Source: JADZAI01 sp046348585
GTDB taxonomy: Bacteria > Pseudomonadota > Alphaproteobacteria > Micropepsales > Micropepsaceae
Direction: 5' to 3'
NCBI GenBank assembly: GCA_046348585.1
Contig: JAXMDZ010000001.1
Span: 372,001-436,000, forward strand
DNA: 64,000 bases
The translations under genes and the position numbers were made by a program. Shown here one piece after another: positions 54,437 through 61,901 of the stretch (position 1 is the stretch's first letter; each line of letters starts with the position of its first letter). The notes beneath the pieces were generated by a model. The model was not told where the DNA came from, made no database searches, and saw only the letters and a list, made by a program, of their open reading frames with translations.

Positions 54437-55216
54437 TCAGCGCGGCGTCATGCGGATGCCGCCGTCGAGGCGCACGTCCTCGCCGTTGAAATAGGCGTTG
54501 CGGATCATCTCCAGCGCCAGGCCCGCATATTCCTCCGGGTTGCCGAGGCGCGAGGGGAAGAGCACCTGCGCGCCCAGTTTCTGGACGAATTCCGGGCCGC
54601 CCGCCTGCATCAGCGGCGTGTTGAAGAGGCCGGGCAGGATCGTGTTCACGCGGATGCCTTCCTGCGCGAGGTCGCGGGCGATGGGGAGCGTCATGCCGAC
54701 GACGCCGCCCTTGGAGGCCGAATAGGCGGCCTGGCCGATCTGACCGTCCTCGGCGGCGACCGAGGCGGTGTTGACGATCGCGCCGCGCTCGCCGGTCGAC
54801 AGCGGGTCGAGCGTCAGCATGCCTTCGGCCGAATGGGCGATGCAGCGGAACGTGCCGACCAGGTTGATCTGGATGATGCGGTCGAACTGGTCGACCGGGA
54901 AGTGCTTGAGCGTGCCGTCCTTGCTGCGCGAGGCGGTCTTGAAGGCGTTGCCGGTGCCGGCGCAGTTGACCAGCACGCGCTCCTGCCCGACCGCGGCGCG
55001 GGCCCGCTTGAAGCCCTCGATGACGCTTTCCTCGGAGGTCACGTTGACGTTGCAATAGACGCCGCCGATCTCGCGCGCGACCTTCTCGCCCTTGTCGGCG
55101 TTCATGTCGAAGATCGCGACCCGCGCGCCGGCCTTCGCCAGCGCCCGCGCCGTCGCTTCGCCGAGGCCCGACGCGCCGCCCGTGACGACCGCCGAAATTG
55201 TACCGTTGATCTCCAT
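54437..55216 (-). CDS. SDR-family 3-hydroxyacyl-CoA dehydrogenase (HSD10-like)
   Basis: This 259-residue NAD-dependent short-chain dehydrogenase has the Rossmann loop TGGASGLGEATARAL, then NCAGTGNAF, and the catalytic Ser and YxxxK in IVNTASVAAEDGQIGQAAYS and ASKGG. RVNTILPGLFNTPL and LDGGIRMTPR close the fold. The overall sequence resembles type II 3-hydroxyacyl-CoA dehydrogenase, which oxidises short or branched hydroxyacyl-CoAs and steroids. GGAGG lies about 9 nt before ATG 55216. It is 7 bp from the start of the OmpA gene on the same strand, so they may share a transcript. Confidence 0.93.
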   Translation of the reverse strand: MEINGTISAVVTGGASGLGEATARALAKAGARVAIFDMNADKGEKVAREIGGVYCNVNVTSEESVIEGFKRARAAVGQERVLVNCAGTGNAFKTASRSKDGTLKHFPVDQFDRIIQINLVGTFRCIAHSAEGMLTLDPLSTGERGAIVNTASVAAEDGQIGQAAYSASKGGVVGMTLPIARDLAQEGIRVNTILPGLFNTPLMQAGGPEFVQKLGAQVLFPSRLGNPEEYAGLALEMIRNAYFNGEDVRLDGGIRMTPR

Positions 55217-55287
55217 GAGACGTATCCTCCGGGTTCTGATGCAATATCGTTTGAGGGCGCAGGCTCTAGCAGATCGGACCGGCAGGG

Positions 55288-56223
55288 TTAAGGGGCCGCG
55301 GGCGTAATCTTGCCGCCCGCCTCGGCTGACGCAACGTCCATCAGCCAGTCGCGGAAGGCCTTTATCTTGGGCAGGTTCTCGGTGCCTGGACGGCCGACCA
55401 GATAATAGGCGAGATCGGCCTGCAGCCGCAGCGCGAAGGGCGCGACCAGCACCCCCGCCTCCATGTCGGCCTTCACCAGCGCCGAGCGGCCGAGCGCGAC
55501 GCCCATGCCGGCCATCGCCGCCTGGATGAGCAGCGCGGAATCGTCGAAGCCGGGGCCGCGTTCCGGATCGAGGCCCGGCACCCCGGCCGCCGCCAGCCAG
55601 AGCCGCCAGTCCTGGCGCATCTCGTCGTGCAGCAGCGTCGCCCCGGCGAGGTCGGCCGGGGTCTTCAGGGGGTGCTGCGCCAGATAGGAGGGCGCGCAGA
55701 CCGGAAACAGCTCCTCCTCCATGAACAGCGTCGCCGAGACGCCCTCCCAATTGCCGTCGCCGTAGAGGATGGCGAGATCGACATCGGAATCGGTGAAGGC
55801 GGAAAGATCGCGGCCCTCGGTGAGGTTCCACCAGGTGGAGAGCCAGACGTCGATCTCCGGGTGGCGGGCGCGGAAGGCCGAGAGGCGCGGCACCAGCCAT
55901 TTGGCGGCGAAGGACGGCATGGTCGAGACCGTGAGCCAGCCCTTGCGCGGGTCGCTGGCGAGCAGCCGCCGCGTCGCCAGGTCGATCTGGTCGAGGGCCG
56001 GGGCGAGCGCCGCCGCATAGCGCTCGCCGGGCTCGGTGAGGGCGATGCCGCGGCCGTCGCGGCGCAGAAGGTCGATCCCGGCCCAGGCCTCCAGCGCCTT
56101 GACCTGATGGGAGACCGCGCCCTGCGTCACCGACAATTCGTCGGCGGCGCGCGACACGGACTTGAGCCGGGCGGCGGCTTCGAAGGCGCGCAGCGCGTTG
56201 AGGGGCGGGAGTTTTCGGCTCAT
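55288..56223 (-). CDS. LysR family regulator (GcvA-like)
   Basis: The 311-residue protein has the N-terminal winged HTH KLPPLNALRAFEAAARLKSV and SRAADELSVTQGAVSHQVKALE, in parts, then a periplasmic-binding-like effector domain (about 95-300). The closest group is GcvA-type regulators. A T-N11-A box with TGAG/CTCA dyad lies at 56271-56283 in the gap upstream, where LysR proteins usually bind to autoregulate and control a divergent unit. The divergent unit here is the small transcript at 56342-56563. Confidence 0.92.
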   Translation of the reverse strand: MSRKLPPLNALRAFEAAARLKSVSRAADELSVTQGAVSHQVKALEAWAGIDLLRRDGRGIALTEPGERYAAALAPALDQIDLATRRLLASDPRKGWLTVSTMPSFAAKWLVPRLSAFRARHPEIDVWLSTWWNLTEGRDLSAFTDSDVDLAILYGDGNWEGVSATLFMEEELFPVCAPSYLAQHPLKTPADLAGATLLHDEMRQDWRLWLAAAGVPGLDPERGPGFDDSALLIQAAMAGMGVALGRSALVKADMEAGVLVAPFALRLQADLAYYLVGRPGTENLPKIKAFRDWLMDVASAEAGGKITPAAP

Positions 56224-56270
56224 TTGCGGGATTTCCGCCTGTCCGGGTTGGGGGAGGCCCCATTAATATA

Positions 56271-56283
56271 TGAGCTATACTCA
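56271..56283. promoter_or_regulatory. LysR-type T-N11-A box
   Basis: TGAGCTATACTCA is a T-N11-A sequence with 4-bp dyad arms (TGAG/CTCA), 48 bp upstream of the lysR start codon. On the minus strand TTCGAC (56293-56288) with a 16-bp spacer to TATATT (56271-56266) is a plausible lysR promoter which the box would overlap. Confidence 0.5.
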
Positions 56284-56306
56284 ACTGTCGAATGAGAAGT
56301 GATCGT

Positions 56307-56335
56307 TTGTCAGCCTGGGACGGCAGGCCTATATC
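56307..56335 (+). promoter_or_regulatory. Strong promoter of the small transcript
   Basis: TTGTCA (56307-56312), 17 bp, then TATATC (56330-56335): five of six and four of six matches to consensus with ideal spacing. It predicts transcription from about 56342. Confidence 0.65.
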
Positions 56336-56395
56336 AGCGCCATCGCGAGCACAGTGCTGGCGATCAAGTTTGAAACCCAACCCGTGAGGACCACC

Positions 56396-56509
56396 ATGTT
56401 CCGTGCATACGGCTTTGTGCTCGCGGCGCGGGATGAGCATCACTCATCTGTCGTGTCCGTCGAGAGCCCCCTCCACTACCTCGTCCATCTGTTCAAGCGG
56501 ATGTTCTGA
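56396..56509 (+). CDS. Small 37-residue protein, hypothetical
   Basis: The ATG at 56396 is preceded by GAGGA at a good distance (54 nt into the predicted transcript). The frame encodes 37 residues: an N-terminal hydrophobic MFRAYGFVLAA, a polar His/Ser-rich middle (DEHHSSVVSVE) and an amphipathic C-terminal LHYLVHLFKRMF that could form a membrane-associated helix. It sits between a near-consensus promoter and a perfect terminator. No family was recognised. The same RNA could act as a regulatory small RNA instead of, or in addition to, coding for this peptide. Confidence 0.55.
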   Translation: MFRAYGFVLAARDEHHSSVVSVESPLHYLVHLFKRMF

Positions 56510-56531
56510 GGAGCGGCGGCACGATCCCCCA

Positions 56532-56563
56532 AAGAAGGCCCCGGAGCGATCCGGGGCCTTCTT
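56532..56563 (+). terminator. Intrinsic terminator of the small transcript
   Basis: AAGAAGGCCCCGGA (56532-56545) and TCCGGGGCCTTCTT (56550-56563) form a perfect 14-bp stem closed by a GCGA tetraloop. The right arm ends in CTTCTT, giving a moderate U tract. It lies 23 nt after the small gene stop and 51 nt before the antitoxin start, so it insulates the two. Confidence 0.9.
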
Positions 56564-56579
56564 GATTCCGGGGGCGGAC

Positions 56580-56610
56580 TTGCCAAATCTGACTAGTCTG
56601 ACTAGTCTGA
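56580..56610 (+). promoter_or_regulatory. Antitoxin promoter with tandem operators
   Basis: TTGCCA (56580-56585), 17 bp, TAGTCT (56603-56608). TCTGACTAG is repeated at 56588-56596 and 56597-56605 with a partial third copy, giving two palindromes GACTAGTC (56591-56598 and 56600-56607) 9 bp apart. This is the pattern expected for Phd autorepression. The -10 ends 6 nt before the ATG, so the mRNA may be leaderless. Confidence 0.6.
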
Positions 56611-56614
56611 ACTT

Positions 56615-56863
56615 ATGCGCCAGTTCTCCCTGACCGAAGCCAAGGCCAGACTGTCCGAGCTGCTCGACATCGTCGAACGCGGCGAGGAGGTGCTGATCCT
56701 GCGCCACGGCAAGCCGGTCGCGCGGATGGCGCGGGAACGCGAGCGGAGCGCGGAGGTCGAGGCGCGGCGGCAGGCGGCGCTGGAAGGCCTGCGCCATTTT
56801 CCGCGCGCGGCGCTCGAGCCGGGCGAGACCATCAGGGATCTGATCGACGAGGGCCGGAAATAG
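56615..56863 (+). CDS. Phd/YefM-type antitoxin
   Basis: The 82-residue protein begins MRQFSLTEAKARLSELLDIV, the Phd/YefM DNA-binding fold that repeats as ERGEEVLILRHGKPVARM. A charged C-terminal helix (about residues 42-82) would bind and neutralise the toxin. It probably represses its own promoter at the GACTAGTC repeats. The toxin gene starts 2 bp after its stop. No ribosome-binding site is visible, which agrees with a leaderless start at the promoter just upstream. Confidence 0.92.
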   Translation: MRQFSLTEAKARLSELLDIVERGEEVLILRHGKPVARMARERERSAEVEARRQAALEGLRHFPRAALEPGETIRDLIDEGRK

Positions 56864-56865
56864 CG

Positions 56866-57279
56866 ATGGCTTTCGTGATCGACGCATCGGCCATGCTGGG
56901 CGTCATCCTGGAGGAACAGCCCGCGATACGCATCGCGCCGCTCATCGATCGCTTCGAGGCCGAGGACGCCAGCGTTCCGGCCATCTTTCCGTTCGAGGTC
57001 TTCAACAGCCTCGAAACGGCGCGCCGCCGCGGCCGGATCGACGCGGCGCGCATCGTTCAGTTCGCGGATTATCTGTCCGCCCTCGACCTGGACATCCGGC
57101 CCGCGCCCGGCATCCATGAGGCCGCCGCCTTGCGGCGTCTCGCCCAACAGCACGGCCTGACCGTCTATGACGCGAGCTATCTTGCGCTCGCGCTGAGCGC
57201 TGACATGGACCTGATCACCTCCGACATGGCGCTCCTTCGCGCCGCGCTTGCGGCGGGCGTCATGGCGACGCAGCCCTAG
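56866..57279 (+). CDS. vapC: VapC-type PIN-domain toxin
   Basis: This 137-residue PIN-domain ribonuclease carries the acidic active-site residues Asp6 (FVIDASAML), a Glu in FPFEVFNSLE, an Asp in VYDASYLALAL and an Asp in LITSDMALL. VapC toxins cleave tRNA or rRNA when the antitoxin is lost. It forms a type II pair with the Phd-type antitoxin gene 2 bp upstream. Its TAG stop lies within CTAG, which also gives the TAG stop of the convergent murA gene. Confidence 0.94.
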   Translation: MAFVIDASAMLGVILEEQPAIRIAPLIDRFEAEDASVPAIFPFEVFNSLETARRRGRIDAARIVQFADYLSALDLDIRPAPGIHEAAALRRLAQQHGLTVYDASYLALALSADMDLITSDMALLRAALAAGVMATQP

Positions 57280-58583
57280 CCGCGCGCCGGTTCGCGCACG
57301 ATGCGCGCGCCCAGAGCGTTCAGCCGCTCGTCGATGCGCTCGTAGCCGCGCTCGATCTGCTGGGCGTTGTTGATGACCGAGGTGCCCTTGGCGCAGAGCG
57401 AGGCGAGCAGCATCGCCATGCCGGCCCGGATGTCGGGGCTTTCCATGCGCTGGGCGCGCAGCCGCGTCGGCCCCGACACGATCGCCCGGTGCGGATCGCA
57501 CAGCACGATGCGCGCCCCCATCGCGATCAGCTTGTCGACGAAGAAGAGGCGGCTTTCGAACATCTTCTCGAAGAAGAGGATCATGCCCGAGCACTGCGTC
57601 GCCGCGACGATGGCGATCGACATGAGATCGGCCGGAAAGGCCGGCCAGGGCTGGTCCTCGATCTTGGGCACATGGCCGCCGAAATCGGGGCGGATGCGCC
57701 GCGTCTGCTGGCCCGGCACGACGAGATCCTCGCCCTCGATCCGGCATTGGATGCCGAGCCGCTCGAAGCCCATCAGGATGGCGCGGAAGTGCTCGACCCC
57801 GGCGCGCTTGATGCGCAATTCGGAGCGGGTGACGGCGGCGAGCCCGATGAGCGAGCCGACCTCGATATGGTCCGGTCCGATGCGATAGGTGCCGCCGCCG
57901 AGCGCCGCGCCGCCATGGACGGTCATCGTGTTGGTTCCGATGCCCTCGATCTTCGCGCCGAGCGTGACGAGGAAGCGGGCGAGGTCCTGGACATGCGGTT
58001 CGGAGGCGACGTTGCGCAGGATCGTCGTGCCCTGCGCCGCCGTCGCCGCCATCAGCGCGTTCTCGGTGCCGGTGACCGACGGCTCGTCGAGGAAGACGTC
58101 GGCCCCTTTGAGCTTGGGCGCGCGGAAATCGTAAGTCTGCCCGACCGTCACCCGCGCGCCCATCTGCTGAAGCGCGAGGAAATGCGTGTCGACCCGCCGC
58201 CGTCCGATGACGTCGCCGCCGGGCGGCGGCAGCGTCACCTTGCCGGCCCGCGCCAGCAGCGGCCCGGCCAGCAGGATCGAGGCGCGGATGCGCGCGCACA
58301 ATTCGGGATCGAGCGCGGCGGGCCTGACCTTCTTCGCCTCGATCTCCAGCGTGTTGAGCGCCGTCCATTCGGCATGGGCGCCCAGCGTGCGGACCAGTTC
58401 GACCAGCGCCTCCACGTCGCGGATGCGCGGCACGTTGGTGAGCGTCACCTTCTGGTCGGTCAGCAGCGCCGCCGCGACGATCGGCAGCGCCGCGTTCTTG
58501 TTGCCGGCCGGCTCGATCTCGCCGGAGAGGCGGTGGCCGCCCTCGACGATGTAGCGGACGCCGTTGGAGAAGACTTGCGCCAT
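57276..58583 (-). CDS. murA: UDP-GlcNAc 1-carboxyvinyltransferase with Asp in place of the catalytic-loop Cys
   Basis: It transfers enolpyruvate from PEP to UDP-GlcNAc, the first committed peptidoglycan step. The 435-residue protein has GNKNAALPIVAAALL (Lys29), RASILLAGPLLAR and the mobile loop PPPGGDVIGRRRVDTHF. In E. coli the loop is GGCAIGARP with Cys115, the residue alkylated by fosfomycin. Here it is Asp124, as in naturally fosfomycin-resistant MurA of mycobacteria and chlamydiae. The gene is 7 bp downstream of the quinone oxidoreductase gene. Whether another murA copy exists in this genome cannot be seen. Confidence 0.95.
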   Translation of the reverse strand: MAQVFSNGVRYIVEGGHRLSGEIEPAGNKNAALPIVAAALLTDQKVTLTNVPRIRDVEALVELVRTLGAHAEWTALNTLEIEAKKVRPAALDPELCARIRASILLAGPLLARAGKVTLPPPGGDVIGRRRVDTHFLALQQMGARVTVGQTYDFRAPKLKGADVFLDEPSVTGTENALMAATAAQGTTILRNVASEPHVQDLARFLVTLGAKIEGIGTNTMTVHGGAALGGGTYRIGPDHIEVGSLIGLAAVTRSELRIKRAGVEHFRAILMGFERLGIQCRIEGEDLVVPGQQTRRIRPDFGGHVPKIEDQPWPAFPADLMSIAIVAATQCSGMILFFEKMFESRLFFVDKLIAMGARIVLCDPHRAIVSGPTRLRAQRMESPDIRAGMAMLLASLCAKGTSVINNAQQIERGYERIDERLNALGARIVREPARG

Positions 58584-58590
58584 GAAAGGA

Positions 58591-59586
58591 TCAGGTCGTC
58601 AGGACGACCTTGCCTTTCACTTGCCGGTTGGCCATCGCGTTCAGCGCCTCGGCGGCGCGCTCCAGCGGATAGGTCGCCGAGACCAGCGGCTTGATGCGCC
58701 CGGTCTTGTAGAGCCACATCAGCTCGGCGAGGTTGCGGCGGTTGTGCTCGGGATTGCGGGCGACCCAGGCGCCCCAGAAGACGCCGACGATCTGGCAGTT
58801 CTTCAGAAGCGCGAGGTTGAGCGGGATCTTCGGAATCTCGCCGGCCGCGAAGCCGACCACCAGATAGCGGCCCTCCCAGGCGATCGAGCGCAGCGCCGGT
58901 TCGGCATAGGCGTCGCCCACCGGATCGTAGATGACGTCGGCGCCGTTCGGCAGGATCGCCTTGAGCTGTTCGCTGAACGCCTTCTGGTCTTCCTTGGTGA
59001 GCTTGCCGGACGGATAGACGATGCCCGCCTCCGCCCCGTGCTTCAGGCAGACATCGACCTTGTCCTGCGTCGAGGCGGCGGCGATGACCCGCGCCCCCAT
59101 CGCCTTGCCGATCTCGACCGCCGCCAGGCCGACGCCGCCCGCCGCGCCGAGGACGAGCAGCGTCTCGCCCATCTTCAGATCGGCGCGGTCCTTCAGCGCG
59201 TGATGCGAGGTGCCGTAGGTCATCACCAGCGCCGAGGCGGTTTCGAAGTCCATCTCGTCGGGAATGTGGATGGCGCGCCCGGCGTCGGCCACCACCTCTT
59301 CGGCGAAGCCGCCCCAGCCGGTCGAGCCGAGCACCCGGTCGCCCACTTTCAGATTGGCGACGCCCTCGCCCACTTCCTTGACGATGCCCGCCACCTCGCC
59401 GCCCGGCGAGAAGGGCAGCGGCGGCTTGAACTGGTATTTGTTCTGGATGATCAGCACGTCGGGGAAATTGACCCCCGCCGCCTTCACCGAGATGACGTAC
59501 TGACCCTTGCCGGGCTTCGGCGAAGGCACATCCTCGACGACCAGCGTATCGGGCGGCCCGTATTCCTTGCACAGCACGGCGCGCAT
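58591..59586 (-). CDS. NADPH:quinone oxidoreductase family (zinc-independent MDR)
   Basis: The 331-residue medium-chain dehydrogenase/reductase begins MRAVLCKEYGPPDTLVVEDV and has AGVNFPDVLIIQNKYQ without the zinc-ligand Cys and His. The nucleotide motif is LVLGAAGGVGLAAVEIG. It ends ERAAEALNAMANRQVKGKVV. This is the quinone reductase/crotonyl-CoA-reductase-like branch that uses NADPH to reduce quinones or enoyl groups. ATG 59586 is the family start, and longer in-frame options lie outside the conserved region. It precedes murA on the same strand. Confidence 0.93.
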   Translation of the reverse strand: MRAVLCKEYGPPDTLVVEDVPSPKPGKGQYVISVKAAGVNFPDVLIIQNKYQFKPPLPFSPGGEVAGIVKEVGEGVANLKVGDRVLGSTGWGGFAEEVVADAGRAIHIPDEMDFETASALVMTYGTSHHALKDRADLKMGETLLVLGAAGGVGLAAVEIGKAMGARVIAAASTQDKVDVCLKHGAEAGIVYPSGKLTKEDQKAFSEQLKAILPNGADVIYDPVGDAYAEPALRSIAWEGRYLVVGFAAGEIPKIPLNLALLKNCQIVGVFWGAWVARNPEHNRRNLAELMWLYKTGRIKPLVSATYPLERAAEALNAMANRQVKGKVVLTT

Positions 59587-59662
59587 CGGCGTCTCCCCTG
59601 AAGCCCTTGTGTATCGGCCGCGCAAATTAGGCGGGGCGTGCCGCCCGGAGCAAGCGCGGCCT

Positions 59663-60676
59663 TCAGACGAGCGCCGCGGCCGGACGCCGCTCGCCGCACA
59701 GATCGCCGCGCCAGTTGCGGATCGGCGCGGCGGTGAAGCCGCGCGCCGCCACGCCCGCACCGTCGAGCACGCCGAGGCGCACCAGGACCGCCGCCATCGC
59801 GGTTTCCGCCGCGCGGGCCGCGCCGTCGTCGATCTTCAGCGCCACCCCGAGGCCGAGCGCCGGGATCGCCGCCGAATAGACGCCCTCCGCGCCGATCTTG
59901 ACGACCGTGCCGCCGCTCGCCGCGCCGATCAGCACGGCGTCCGAGCGCCCGGTGCCGGACTGGTAGAGCGGATGGGCGCGGACCGCCGCCATCAGCCGCG
60001 AGGCCGCCGCCGCCCGCGCCGAAGAAAGGCCGGAAGGGTCGGCGAGGCGGGCGAAGCCGGTCGCCAGGGCCTTGAGCGGCAGCGCGAAATTGGGCGCGGC
60101 GCAGCCGTCGATGCCCCAGGGCATCGAATCCGGCGCGACGCCGCAGAGCTCGCCGATCGCCCGGCGGACCCGCGCCTGCACCGGATGCTCGACGCCCGCA
60201 TAGCCCGCCGCCGGCTCGCCCATATGGCAGGCGGTGCAGAGGAAGCCCGTGTGCTTGCCCGAGCAATTATTGTGCAGCCGCGCCGGCTCCTTGCGGCCGC
60301 GCTGCATCCGCCGCGCCGCCGCCTCGTTGCCCGGCAGATGCGGGCCGCAGGCGAGGTCGCGCTCGGTGCGGCCGATGCGCTTCAGCCAGCGCGCCACCGC
60401 CTTCACATGGAAGTCCTCGCCCGAATGCGAGGCGCAGGCGAGCGCCAGTTCCTTTTCGCTCGACTTGAAGGCGTCGGCCGCGCCGGTTTCGATCAGCGGC
60501 AGGGCCTGCATCATCTTGAAGGCCGAGCGCGGATAGACCGGGGCCTCGACCTCGCCGAGCGTGAAGGCCGCGCGGCCCGAGGCGTCGCAGACCGCGACCG
60601 CGCCGCGATGGACGCTTTCGACGATGGGGCCGCGCGTCAGTTCGACGAGGACGGGGTTGGCGTCTTGGCGGGACAT
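59663..60676 (-). CDS. L-asparaginase II (Rhizobium etli type)
   Basis: It hydrolyses L-asparagine to aspartate and ammonia. The 337-residue protein belongs to the family typified by the inducible thermolabile asparaginase of Rhizobium etli, which is unrelated in fold to AnsA/AnsB. It shows YPRSAFKMMQALPLIETGAA, in parts, with the catalytic Ser-x-x-Lys (SAFK); LHNNCSGKHTGFLCTACHMG, in parts, with the Zn-binding Cys; and IDGCAAPNFALPL. An ATG three codons upstream is an alternative start. Divergent from the TrmH-family gene. Confidence 0.9.
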   Translation of the reverse strand: MSRQDANPVLVELTRGPIVESVHRGAVAVCDASGRAAFTLGEVEAPVYPRSAFKMMQALPLIETGAADAFKSSEKELALACASHSGEDFHVKAVARWLKRIGRTERDLACGPHLPGNEAAARRMQRGRKEPARLHNNCSGKHTGFLCTACHMGEPAAGYAGVEHPVQARVRRAIGELCGVAPDSMPWGIDGCAAPNFALPLKALATGFARLADPSGLSSARAAAASRLMAAVRAHPLYQSGTGRSDAVLIGAASGGTVVKIGAEGVYSAAIPALGLGVALKIDDGAARAAETAMAAVLVRLGVLDGAGVAARGFTAAPIRNWRGDLCGERRPAAALV

Positions 60677-60750
60677 GGGGCGCATCTAGGCCGCCTTGAC
60701 GGCCGGGGCAAGGGCGCGCTTTTTCAGGCCGCGCTTAGGGGGAGATCGTC

Positions 60751-61335
60751 ATGCGCGGCTATTTCGGCATCGGGGCGGAGGGCATCTCCAAGGCGATGAA
60801 CCTCGGCAATCTGATGCGCACCGCCCATGCCTTCGGCGCGAGCTTCACCTTCACCATCGAGGCCGAGGCGCGCGCCCGCATCGTCCGCCTCGCCGACACC
60901 GCCGCCTCGGACGGGCAGGTGCCGCACTACCCCTACGACCGCTTCGAGGATTTCCGCCTGCCCAAGGGCTGCGAGCTGGTCGGCGTCGAGTTCACCGACG
61001 AGGCGATCCCCCTGCCGAGCTTCCGCCACCCGGCGCGGGCCGCCTATGTCTTCGGGTCGGAGCGCGGCTCGCTGAGCCCACGTCTGCAGGCGCTGTGCCG
61101 CCACATCGTGAAGATCCCGACCGGCTTCTGCCTCAACGTCGCCACCGCCGGGGCCATCGTCATGTACGACCGGGCGATCACCATGGGCCGTTTCGGCGAG
61201 CGTCCGGTGGCGGCCGGCGGCCCGGCAGCGCCCTTCACGCCCAAGGAGCACCACGAATGGGGCGCGCCGCTGCTGCGTCACACCAGGCCCGGCGAGCGGC
61301 TGTTTCTGAAGAAGCCGGGCGCTCAGGACGTATAG
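60751..61335 (+). CDS. RNA methyltransferase, TrmH/SpoU family
   Basis: The 194-residue SPOUT-fold protein shows the three knot motifs: NLGNLMRTAHAFGA (motif 1, NxGNxxRTA), AYVFGSERGSLSP (motif 2) and IPTGFCLNVATAGAIVMYDR (motif 3). It transfers a methyl group from S-adenosylmethionine to a ribose 2'-OH of tRNA or rRNA. Its length matches single-domain TrmH/TrmL-like enzymes without an N-terminal substrate-binding extension. GGGGGAG-type sequence precedes the ATG. The target RNA is not predictable. It overlaps the convergent gene by 13 bp. Confidence 0.92.
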   Translation: MRGYFGIGAEGISKAMNLGNLMRTAHAFGASFTFTIEAEARARIVRLADTAASDGQVPHYPYDRFEDFRLPKGCELVGVEFTDEAIPLPSFRHPARAAYVFGSERGSLSPRLQALCRHIVKIPTGFCLNVATAGAIVMYDRAITMGRFGERPVAAGGPAAPFTPKEHHEWGAPLLRHTRPGERLFLKKPGAQDV

Positions 61336-61667
61336 CAGGCGGCGGCGAAGACGACCTTGCCGTCCGGCCCGAAGGCGAAGGTTTCGGCGGCGAACTGGCC
61401 CCGGTGGTTGCGATAGGCGATGGTGAGCGCCCCGTCCCCCGTATAGACGCGCTCCGGCACGAATTTGAGGTCGGGCGAGCGCGTGAAGGCGGTGCCCCAA
61501 TAGGCGCGGAGCGCCGTCTTGCCCTCCACCCGCCCCGACCCCGTCACCCGCGCCGCGACCGGCGAGAGAAAGACGATGTCCTCGGCATAGTGGGAGAGGA
61601 TGCGCTCCAGATCGTGCGCGTTCCAGGCCGCGATCCACTCGGCCGCGAAGGCGTCGGCGTCGTGCAT
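61323..61667 (-). CDS. SnoaL-like (SgcJ/EcaC-type) small protein
   Basis: The 114-residue NTF2-fold protein contains FAAEWIAAWNAHDLERILSH, YAEDIVFLSP, GKTALRAYWGTAF and a closing GKVVFAAACYTS. GGAGGAG is well placed before ATG 61667. Conserved Trp and Asp in WNAHDLERIL are typical of this group of small cytosolic proteins, often of unknown function. It is convergent with the TrmH gene and overlaps it by 13 bp, and divergent from ialB by a 234-bp gap in which I see no clear operator. Confidence 0.85.
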   Translation of the reverse strand: MHDADAFAAEWIAAWNAHDLERILSHYAEDIVFLSPVAARVTGSGRVEGKTALRAYWGTAFTRSPDLKFVPERVYTGDGALTIAYRNHRGQFAAETFAFGPDGKVVFAAACYTS

Positions 61668-61901
61668 GGCTCTCTCTCCTCCAGGTCGGGCGCGGCTGAA
61701 CGCCGGTTCAGGATCCGCTCCTCTTAAGGTGTATTGGCCGCCACGAAAATGCCGGTTTGCCAAGGCTGACTGCGCCGCGGCGGCCCGGCGCGCGGGCGCG
61801 GCGTCAACTGGCGACTTGTCAGCCCGCGCCGCTTGGGCCACATCTGCCCCAGCAACACCGCCCGCGCGCCAAGCGGGCGTCCGAACCCAGAAGGATCGCC
61901 C

